A DNA stretch of 64,000 bases from Kitagawia praeruptora (Eukaryota; Streptophyta; Magnoliopsida; Apiales; Apiaceae). Below the pieces are notes generated by a model. The model searched no databases and was not told the DNA's origin. It was given only the letters and a program-made list of their open reading frames with translations. This document shows, in pieces, positions 55,653 through 64,000 of the stretch. The position numbers were made by a program, and so were the translations under genes. Location: contig CM075348.1 in the NCBI GenBank assembly GCA_037693485.1, positions 4,588,001 through 4,652,000 of the forward strand. The letters are read 5' to 3'. How positions within the stretch are numbered: position 1 is the stretch's first letter; every line of letters begins with the position of its first letter.

Positions 55653-57043
55653 TGGCTACCCCTAATAGGGGAAGAGGTCGCGGCGGATATGGCCGTGGTC
55701 GAGGTTATGGGAGTAACAATATGTTGCCCCGTGCAGAATCAACTGTTCCTCAAATAGGAGATTGGACAGTTTTCCATAATCGGGCTAGAAATTTGCAGCA
55801 ATTACCTGCACCCCCAAAAAAGGAAGATATACCTTCCTCCTCAAATAGTAAGTCAACAACTTACAAAGACGCAGCAGTCAATGATAATCCACAGGATAAA
55901 GAATATTTCGAAAATCCTGTTACAGAAAATATTCTGTTTCTTGAAGAAGAAGATGTTCAAATGCACCAAGATGGTTGGTCATTAAGAACTAGGTACCTTG
56001 AATCCAGAGGTTACCCAGGGCTTCAAAATCAAGCCAGACAGAATTTAGAAATTCTGTTAACAATTACCGAATCGGTAACTATTACCCATACTTTTCAAAA
56101 TAGTAATCCTGAAAGTTTTATGAACTTCAGTAAATGCCATATCAATAAGATATTGCTACCCAGAGAATGGGGATTAAGTCCTAATACGGAGAAAGCTATC
56201 AGAATATCTGGAGATAAATATATCTATTTCAATTACTGGGATTATATCCAAGCTTTCACTAAAGCTTTTTACTATCAAAACCCGAAGAACAAGCATTCTT
56301 GGTTCTTCTCAATAAATCCTGAAGTGTGTAATAGGCACATTCCAAATTGGTTCTATGAATGGTGGTCAAAATTTGGACCATCTCTCGAAATTTTACCAGG
56401 AGAAATTCATGATTTATATGCTCCATGGAGTGACCATAGTCCTTTGGTATCAAAATATACCAAATTAATTTATGGACAATGTCCTTTATTGTTCTTTACC
56501 AAATTCCAAATCCCTTGGATTTGGAGGTGGACAGTTTCAATTGCAGAGGATAAAAAATTAAAGATCCCAATTCTTCAAAGGAATTTCTTTTTCAAATGGT
56601 GGACCAAAATGTCCAAAGAAGATATTCAAAATATAGTTACCAATATTCAGGTTGATATTTCAACGGAAAGGGGTAAAGCTTCTTCAGTTCCGAATACTCA
56701 GCCCTCATTGGCAAATTTAAGGGATTATTTTCATCATAAATATCCTACAGATTCAGAACAGCAAATTATGGCTCGAGTTTTAGCATTCATGAAAGAACAG
56801 TTTTTTAGTTCTTTTCCTTCTCAATCTTCGAAAGAAGAGGATCAGTCTATGAAGACTTCTTCATCGCATGGATCAATGGATTTTAATGCTTATAATTGTT
56901 TAGCAGGCGAATCTCAAGCCAAAGAATCTGATAAAGATGATCCAAAAGAAGATCCATCTCTAGAAGATTTCTGGGATGCTTTAGTTCAATCTGCAGTTCA
57001 GCAGCCAAATAATTCTGGTAAAGGTAAAGGTCCAGCTAAGTGA
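55652..57043 (+). CDS. Viral ORF3, copy C (463 aa)
   Basis: Complete, same length and overlaps as copy A, with scattered substitutions (for example near residues 24, 31 and 34). The RGG-like N-terminus, aromatic middle and acidic tail are kept. Its upstream promoter context is lost through the inversion. Function unknown. Confidence 0.85.
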   Translation: MATPNRGRGRGGYGRGRGYGSNNMLPRAESTVPQIGDWTVFHNRARNLQQLPAPPKKEDIPSSSNSKSTTYKDAAVNDNPQDKEYFENPVTENILFLEEEDVQMHQDGWSLRTRYLESRGYPGLQNQARQNLEILLTITESVTITHTFQNSNPESFMNFSKCHINKILLPREWGLSPNTEKAIRISGDKYIYFNYWDYIQAFTKAFYYQNPKNKHSWFFSINPEVCNRHIPNWFYEWWSKFGPSLEILPGEIHDLYAPWSDHSPLVSKYTKLIYGQCPLLFFTKFQIPWIWRWTVSIAEDKKLKIPILQRNFFFKWWTKMSKEDIQNIVTNIQVDISTERGKASSVPNTQPSLANLRDYFHHKYPTDSEQQIMARVLAFMKEQFFSSFPSQSSKEEDQSMKTSSSHGSMDFNAYNCLAGESQAKESDKDDPKEDPSLEDFWDALVQSAVQQPNNSGKGKGPAK

Positions 57044-57297
57044 TGTCTCCATTACTTCGGAAATTCAGGGTTATGAAGAAAAGAGAGAAACAATTAATTT
57101 CTCTTACTAATCTTATTAACAAATTTACTATTAAATATGAGCAAGAAACTCTAGAGGAGAAAAGAAATCGATCTACATTGCAAATCGCTGTAGATTTTGC
57201 AGAGCTCAACAGGCTTTTTGTCAGAAGATCCGATATTAAATTGAAATATCAATCCTGTAGAATAATCCTTTTAGAAGAGGCCAACCTGACAGGTTAA
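57043..57297 (+). CDS. Viral ORF4, copy C (84 aa)
   Basis: TGATG overlap with ORF3; basic helical-looking protein as in copy A with about five changes. No known family. Confidence 0.65.
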   Translation: MSPLLRKFRVMKKREKQLISLTNLINKFTIKYEQETLEEKRNRSTLQIAVDFAELNRLFVRRSDIKLKYQSCRIILLEEANLTG

Positions 57298-57993
57298 AGC
57301 AAATTTGGTGGAGATGGATTCCAGCAATAATGTTTGCTTTTGAAGATAATGGAATCTGCTTTATTCAGTGGAAATAGCATTATTGAAGATAATGGAATCT
57401 TCTTTATTCAATGGAGATAGCATTATTGAATGCTTTTATAAAGTCAGTTGTCTGTTTTATTAAAGTTGTTTGTTTTAAGCATTATTATTGTGGCGATGGG
57501 GCCCCATGCGTACCCGACAAGAAGCAGTAAGTAAAACAGTATTTAAAGTGAGAGAGGGGCTCAGCACATGAGCTAGAGAGAAAAGAAGAAACTTATATTA
57601 TATCACAAATTCAAGCACACTCAACAATAGATACAAATATCTCTTTATATAGAGATATAAAGGCACTATACATTCAGGCCTTAGCACACAGCACACCACT
57701 AATAATTCAAATTTCTACAAATGACAACTAACTTTTACAAAAGTAAGAAGACATTATTCTTGCCGGGTACGCATGGGGCCCCATCGCCACAATAATAATG
57801 CTTAAAACAAACAACTTTAATAAAACAGACAACTGACTTTATAAAAGCATTCAATAATGCTATCTCCATTGAATAAAGAAGATTCCATTATCTTCAATAA
57901 TGCTATTTCCACTGAATAAAGCAGATTCCATTATCTTCAAAAGCTAACATTATTGCTGGAATCCATCTCCACCAAATATGCTTTAACCTGTCA
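57290..57993. repeat. Inverted duplication in the viral leader of unit 3
   Basis: The forward region after ORF4 (57290-57523) is followed by a reverse-complement copy of a longer stretch (57524-57993), equivalent to 40536 back to 40064. This creates two arms of about 230 bp around a spacer of about 240 bp. The joint at 57521-57530 shares AAG(CAGTAAG); the right joint at 57993 returns to forward leader at CCCTTTGTTGG. The spacer holds the viral TATA region in reverse. Confidence 0.92.
57641..57660 (-). promoter_or_regulatory. Viral TATA box in reverse orientation
   Basis: CTCTTTATATAGAGATATAA is the complement of the TATA region at 40401-40420. If active it would drive transcription leftwards, antisense to ORF4 and ORF3 of copy C. 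Confidence 0.6.
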
Positions 57994-58452
57994 CCCTTTG
58001 TTGGTATCAGAGCCCTTTGTTGGTATTAGAGTCACTTCCAATTTGTTTCTATTGATTGCTCAGGTACTCATTTATTATCTCTTTATTTCATTAACTGAGT
58101 TTCAGTAGCTAAATCCCTGTTGTGGAAGGTTGGATATTTAAGGTTACTTAAGTATGTAAAAAAAAATCGAAATATTTTAGTGTTTAAAATATCATCTTTT
58201 ATCCCGAGTTTATATGGGAGGTTTTTTGATGATTTCATAAAAAGAAAATTTTTGCTAAAATATTTCATATCTTTGATTTCGTGGATTTTATCCGTCTATC
58301 CCTTTGGTCGATAGTTAAACGAGTAAGTCGTTTGCAAAGATAACCAAAAATATTGTACTTTTATGTCAATTTTACGTTTTTGTTAAAAATAAACATACTT
58401 AAAACAACTTTGAAGATCCAACCAACCACAACAGTTTTAGCTCCATTACTCC
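57994..58452 (+). promoter_or_regulatory. Viral leader of unit 3
   Basis: Starts with two primer-site-like repeats, then the AT-rich leader leading to the movement ATG. Corresponds to 40549-40823 plus the part found inverted at 54607-54785. A 20-bp tandem duplication (CCCTTTGTTGGTAT at 57994 and 58014) is unique to this copy. Confidence 0.8.
58002..58014 (+). promoter_or_regulatory. tRNA-Met primer-binding site, exact
   Basis: TGGTATCAGAGCC matches the complement of the initiator tRNA-Met 3' end over 13 bases. A second, weaker copy TGGTATTAGAGTC follows at 58022. Confidence 0.85.
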
Positions 58453-59493
58453 ATGAGTATGAATGATTTAGATGATAATGATTATCAAAATGATTTGATG
58501 AAAAATTCTGAATTAGTAGAATATCCAAAGAATTTGGATAGATTAAACAGATGGGTAATACCTTCTGTTCCCCAAAGCCAAATTTATAATATTGGCTTAT
58601 TTGATATTAAATCTCGATATGCCATCAAAACGATGGAACAGACTATTAGAGTCTCAGACACTAATCAAACAATTAGATTATTAAATAAGAAAGATTTACT
58701 TCCTTTTAAAGGATATAACTTTATCCATATTGGATTAGTTCAAATAGCTTTTAAGCCCTTAACTCTTTTAGGCTTAAATTCAAGTATCATGGCCTACGTT
58801 AGAGATGGCCGATGTAGAGACTTTAAGCAATCTCTAGCTGCTTTAATAGAAACCAGTTTATGTCATGGACCAGTCTACTTCGATGTAGCTCCCAATTTGA
58901 CACTATCCTTATCTGATAATAATCTTTTAGATGCTATGCAATTAACATTGCACACTGATGGCTATAATTTTAAACCAGGAAGTGAAGTTATTGCAATATG
59001 TTATAGAATTTATTATAAGGTTTTGAACACCTTAAATCCTAAAGCTAAACAATTTTCCTGTCAAGGAACTACTACTGTAGTTCAAACTAATTTGTTAACC
59101 TCAAATGTAGCAACAAATAGGTTGATTAAGTGGAAAGAGATTAATTTCCCAGAAACCTGGTCTCTTCCTCAAGAATTAGAGCCAGAGCCTCCGGTCAATA
59201 AAGAAATTGATCAAATTATTCAGACCACAGAAGGGGATGTAGAAATTAGATTTACTCCTCAAAGATCCATTAGATTACCAAGAACTATGTCTGCTAGGTA
59301 TTCTACTGCTAGTGATTATATCACAGCTCCTAGTGTTTTAAATCCCTCTAGAGCATCTACTTCTCAATTACGAGAAGAAATAGAATCCGTAAACTCAATT
59401 AGAATTAGTCAAAATCAAATTCCAGAAGGAATTTATGAAAAGAGTAGAGAATCTCCTACTCCATCAGACATGAGCTTCCATTTAAATGATTGA
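58453..59493 (+). pseudogene. Viral copy D: movement protein (346 aa, frame intact)
   Basis: The only uninterrupted movement-protein frame in the window. N-terminal MSMNDLDDNDYQ. The 30K core spans about residues 45-235: SQIYNIGLFDIKSR, a LPFKGYNFIHIGLVQIAFKP strand region, GPVYFDVAPNLTLSLSDNN, and GYNFKPGSEVIAICYRIYYK. A serine/proline-rich tail follows, ending FHLND. Such proteins make plasmodesmata-modifying tubules in living relatives. It ends in TGA overlapping the next ATG (ATGATTGA). In most petuvirus- and florendovirus-like genomes this domain is fused to the coat protein; here it is separate in both B and D. Classed as pseudogene because the array is endogenous and the downstream gene is broken. 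Confidence 0.85.
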
Positions 59494-62400
59494 TTTATCC
59501 CCAGGAAGTAAGATGAGAGAAATTCTTAGTAAAGAATTTCAGCAAGAAAAACATGCTCAATTTAGGCAGTGGTATTTTAAGAAGTATTCTTCAGAAGATC
59601 TAAATAGATTTAAAGATGAATATTATAATTATATAGCTAAAACAGAAGATTATACATCTTTTGTAAATTGGTTTATAAAAACCTATCTTGATAACACTAA
59701 TAAAGAAATTTTAGTGTTACAAAGACCTTGGAAAACTCCAAAACGAGAGACTATTAGTTCTATATTTCCTCCAGAGCAAACAATTTGCTTAAATAATAAC
59801 ACAGAAGCTACAGCTTATACAAGTATTCAAAAGCTTGAAAATACTCAAGCTACTGTTAAAGATCTAAATACTATAATTAGATCGCAAAATTATACTAATA
59901 CCTTTCTTGCTTGTCTAGGTGATCAATGTATAACCTTAGAAAAAGAGATAATATCTCTTAAACAGTTTATAGAAAATGAATTACGTTCTCTTAAAAAATT
60001 AATAGAAAAACAAAATCCAGAACCATTGTCTAATAAAGATGATATCCCTATGATTCAACCTCCAATTCCAATAAAAGGCTTAAAATAGAACCTAATAGTG
60101 AAGAATTTTTGAAAATTCTTCAGCAAAAGATGAATAATCTTAATATATCAGTCCTGTCTAAAGACGATTCTTCTCAGCAGTTTGAAAACTCAGAACCTGT
60201 TGAAGAAATAGAAAAGATTAACGAATTAGCAACTATGTTCGCTAAACAACAAATTAGTAATGCGGAGATAAATCCTATTTATGCTCCTAAACCTTTAGAA
60301 AAATTTTATTATCAAAGACCTTCTCCTCAGGATCTTCTATTTGAAGAACCAGAATATATTCAAACTTCATATTCAGGAAAAGCTATCTATGAATGGAATA
60401 TTGATGGCTTAAATGAAAAGCAAATATTCGATGTTATACACCGAATAATGATGTACTCTACTATTTGTAAACAAAATGGTAGCATTGATAGTGCGATAGC
60501 ATCTTTTATATCCACAGGATTTGTAGGACAAATCAGGGGATGGTGGGATCACTATTTTACCCTAGAACAGAGATTAGAAATTATTAATCATAAGAAAATT
60601 CTTAGTGTAGAAAATGGTGTCGTTACTACTGGGGAAGAAGATTCCGTCTACACTTTATGTCTAGCTATCCTACAACATTTTGTAGGAAGTAATATTCCTG
60701 TTGCAGAGAAGCTATGTACGCTTCTTCAAAATCTTAGATGTCCTTCCTTGACTCATTTTAGATGGTATGAAGATACCTTTTTATCTAGAGTATATCAATT
60801 AGGAGAACCAAATTCGGTTCATTGGAAGTCAAAATTTATAGACGGTTTACCCCATCTTTTTGCAGAAAGGGTTAGACAATCCTTAAGAAATAAGAATGAT
60901 GGAGTGAATATTAATTATATTTCTCTAAAATATGGAGAAATTGTTAGCCATTGTGTTAATGAAGGATTAGCTTTGTGTAATGACATAAAGTTAAGAAATC
61001 AGTTAAAGCAACAAAAGCTGTCAGAAAAACACCAATTAGGTGAATTCTGTGATCAATTTGCCTTTGATATAGGAAAAATTCCTAGATATCAAGAAAAGAA
61101 AAAGCAAAAGATTGCTTATAAAAAGAATAAAACTTATAAGAATAATTCTTATAAATCAAAATATCCTTTTAATAAAAATTCTTATAAAAAGAACTATAAA
61201 AGAAAATCTTACAATAAAGTAGAGAAAAAGCCTTTTGTTCCTAATAAGGGAAAAAGAAAAGCCAAAAGGATTGATATAGCTTGTCATAAATGTGGCAAAG
61301 TTGGTCATTATGCCAACCAATGTTGGACTAAGAAAGCTCTTAATGAGATAGAGGATGAGCAATTACGCTCACAGTTAGAAAAGGTTCTGATTTATAGTTC
61401 TGAAGAAGAAAGAGAATCTTCAGATAATGAGGATTTAGCCTTAATTTATGAAAGCTCAAGTAGTTCTAACTCACAGAATTCTGATAATAATGATTGTCAG
61501 TGTAATGAGCTAAATTATTATAAATCTATAGTAGACATGAATGGGTTAAATGTCTTAACGGCTGATCAAGATAGAGCCTTAAAAATTATAGATTCAATTA
61601 CCGATTTTGAGCTTAAGAAGCAAATGCTCGAAGCCCTTATTAAAAACAATAAGGAGAAAGAAGCTCCCATAGTCATAGACGCACCTTACCAATTAAGTGA
61701 GGTATTAGAAAGATTTCAAAAATCTACTATTAAAGAAACTCTTGTTTCTTTAAATGATTTAAGAAAAGAAGTTAATTTATTAAAATCTGAAATTAATCAG
61801 ATAAAACAGAATAATACTCTATTAACTCAAAGGATTACTTTATTAGAAAGTAAGTCTGTAATAAATAGTGAATCAAAAGATATTCCCTCTTCTAGTAATA
61901 CTAAAGAGACCGAATATTTAGCTCTTTTAGAACAAGTGACATCTCAAAGATGGTATATTAAAGTTACCCTAGTGGTAAGTCGAGAATTTATTCTCAAAGA
62001 TGAGATAGCCCTTGTTGATAGTGGTGCTGACTTGAATTGTATTCTAGAAGGATTAATTTCTACCAAATATTTTGAGAAAACTACTCAATCTATATCCCAT
62101 GCTGCTGGAAAAAAACTTCAAGTTAGTTATAAGCTACCAAATACTTACATTTGTAATGAAGATATTTGTCTTCCTACCTCTTTTATTCTAATAAAGAATA
62201 TGAATCATAGAATAATCTTAGGAAATCCTTTCCTTCATAATATTATGCCCCTCAGTAATGTGGATCAAAGCGGAATTTCTACCATAATAGAAGGAAAGAG
62301 AATAAAATTTGAATTTATTACAGATCCTCAAACTCGTATAATTAATGAGATTAAGGATCGCCTTCTTAGTAAAGAAAACCAATTATGTTTTCTTAAAGAA

Positions 62401-63873
62401 GAAATAAAAGTTTTGAGCATAAACGAACAACTCAAGAAGCCTGATATTAAAAATCAGATGAAAATAATAGAAAATCAATTTATTGAGGAAGTTTGTAATG
62501 ACCTTCCTAATGCTTTTTGGGATTGAAAGAAACATGTTATTTCTCTTCCTTATATAGATGGTTTTAATGAAAACCAAATCCCTACAAAAGCTAGACCAGC
62601 TCAAATGAATAAAGAATATTTAGAATTATGTAAAAAAGAGATTAATTCCCTTTTAGAAAAAGGCTTAATTAGAAAGTCTAAATCTCCTTGGAGTTATACA
62701 GCATTTTATGTTAATAATGCTGCTGAAAAAGAAAGAGGTGTGCCCAGATTAGTTATTAATTATAAACCTCTTAATAAAGTTTTCAAATGGATTAGATATC
62801 CAATCCCTAATAAAAAAGATTTGTTAGACAGATTAAGCGATGCTTTAATCTTTTCTAAATTTGATATGAAATCAGGATATTGGCAAATCCAGATTAAAGA
62901 ATCAGATAGATATAAAACAGCTTTTACAGTTCCTTTTGGACATTATGAATGGAATGTTCTTCCATTTGGTCAGAAGAATGCTCCTTTTGAGTTTCAGAAT
63001 ATTATGAATGATATATTCAATCCCTATTCTGAATTTATAATTGTTTATATCGATGATGTCTTAGTATTTTCTAAAAACTTAGATCAGCATATTAAACATT
63101 TAAAAATATTTAAGAGTTTAATAAAGAATAATGGTTTAGTAATATCTGCCCCAAAAATGAAATTATTTCAAACTCAAGTTAGGTTTTTGGGTCATATGAT
63201 AAATCAAGGAAAAATTATTCCTATAGATAGAAGTATTGAATTTGCTTCTAAATTTCCTAATGAAATAACTGATAAAAAGCAGTTGCAAAGATTTTTAGGA
63301 AGTCTGAATTATATTTCAGACTATTATAAAGACTTGGCCAAAGATGCAGCCATACTTTATTCTAGACTTAAGAAGAAACCTGAACCCTGGACTGAGAACC
63401 ATTCTCAGGCTGTGCAAAAAATCAAATTAAAGGTAAAATGCTTACCTTGCTTATCTTTAGCCAATCCTAAGTATTTCAAAATTGTGGAAACAGATGCTTC
63501 GGATACAGGTTATGGTGGTATTTTAAAACAGGTTATCCCTGAAACTTCTAAAGAAGTTCTAGTAAGATTTACCTCAGGTAAATGGAATCCTACTCAGTCA
63601 AAATATTAGACTGTGAAGAAAGAAATGATTTCTATAATTAAATGTATTTCAAAATTTCAAGGTGATCTATTAAATCAGAATTTTTTATTAAGAATTGATT
63701 GTAGTTCTGCTAAGTCAATTATTGAGAAAGATGTTAAAAATCTTGTAGCAAAACAAATTTTTGCAGGTTGGCAAGCCCAGCTTCCAGCCTTTGAATTTGA
63801 TATCCAATATATAAAAGGAGAAAATAATTCTCTGGCTGATTATTTAACCCGTGAATTTTTACAGGGAGATTAA
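59486..63873 (+). pseudogene. Viral copy D: coat-protease-RT-RNase H gene with three breaks
   Basis: ATG at 59486 overlaps the movement stop. Order: an N-terminal region (WYFKKYSSEDLNRFKDEYYN), a coiled coil, coat core (GFVGQIRGWWDHYF), zinc knuckle CHKCGKVGHYANQC (about 61285), protease DSGAD (about 62020), reverse transcriptase with FDMKSGYWQIQI and YIDD (about 63046), RNase H ETDASDTGYGG (about 63490). Breaks: a one-base loss before 60086 leading to TAG at 60086-60088 (frame resumes by 60109), TGA at 62524-62526, TAG at 63607-63609. The TGA is shared with copy B but not A. Ends TAATG at ORF3. Non-functional as it stands. Confidence 0.92.
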
Positions 63874-64000
63874 TGGCTACCCTTAATAGGGGAAGAGGTC
63901 GCGGCGGATATGGCCGTGGTCGAGGTTATGGGAGTAACAATACGTTGCCCCATGCAGAATCAATTGTTCCTCTAATAGGAGATTGGACAGTTTTCCATAA
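63873..64000 (+). CDS. Viral ORF3, copy D, cut by window end
   Basis: The start and first 42 codons (MATLNRGRGRGGYGRG, then YGSNNTLPHAES) are present; open to the last base. The array continues beyond the window. Confidence 0.85.
   Translation, partial: MATLNRGRGRGGYGRGRGYGSNNTLPHAESIVPLIGDWTVFH

Noticed and set aside
30273..64000. Interpretation as Ty3/gypsy LTR retrotransposons
   Set aside because: The RT-RNase H units have no LTRs or integrase, a 30K-type movement protein is present, and the primer site lies in an internal leader; these fit Caulimoviridae.
1..64000. tRNA or rRNA genes
   Set aside because: No cloverleaf-like or rRNA-like sequence was noticed; the only tRNA-related matches are primer-binding sites.

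Overview
The window looks like a transposon-rich, AT-rich intergenic block of a flowering-plant nuclear genome, probably a eudicot; the species cannot be named from the sequence. No intact single-copy host gene was recognised. The evidence is Athila-type Ty3/gypsy DNA, Helitrons, Mutator-like (MULE), hAT and Stowaway elements, a LINE tail, decayed fragments of plant genes (BAHD acyltransferase, CCCH zinc finger, class XI myosin, CLEC16A/GFS9-like) and a large endogenous pararetrovirus (Caulimoviridae) array.

Region by region. 1-9.4 kb holds broken gene fragments, a 5'-truncated LINE tail and one hAT element. 9.9-30.2 kb is a bed of nested DNA transposons. It contains a foldback MULE (10434-11042), two Stowaway-like MITEs (one split by a minus-strand Helitron), a long-TIR MULE (13068-14015), and five copies of one non-autonomous MULE family with 9-bp target duplications. 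All five carry subterminal 19-bp dyads of the form ACGCAT-N7-ATGCGT. A 3.9-kb element (26367-30231) encodes a FAR1 DNA-binding domain and carries an analogous GCAA-type dyad with the same N7 spacing.

30.27-64.0 kb is a head-to-tail array of an approximately 8-kb caulimovirid. Gene order is movement protein, coat/protease/reverse transcriptase/RNase H, an uncharacterised 463-aa ORF3, an 84-aa ORF4, then an about 0.9-kb leader with TATA box and tRNA-Met primer site. Consecutive ORFs overlap as ATGA, TAATG and TGATG. Unit 1 (copy A) lacks its 5' part and is split by a 5.45-kb Helitron that fits an exact A|T insertion. Unit 2 (copies B and C) contains an internal inversion whose two breakpoints match each other almost to the base. 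The inverted part later received a 9.2-kb non-autonomous Athila element (5-bp TSD GTGTC, LTRs with 7 differences in 1494 bp), which itself carries a hAT element (8-bp TSD CTATCAAC). Unit 3 (copy D) has a leader with an inverted duplication that points its promoter backwards; its ORFs carry stops, and it runs off the window end.

No copy encodes a complete virus: A and C are partial, and B and D carry nonsense and frameshift changes. The inverted copies could form long double-stranded RNA if transcribed, so the locus may act as an siRNA source rather than a virus source. That is inference.
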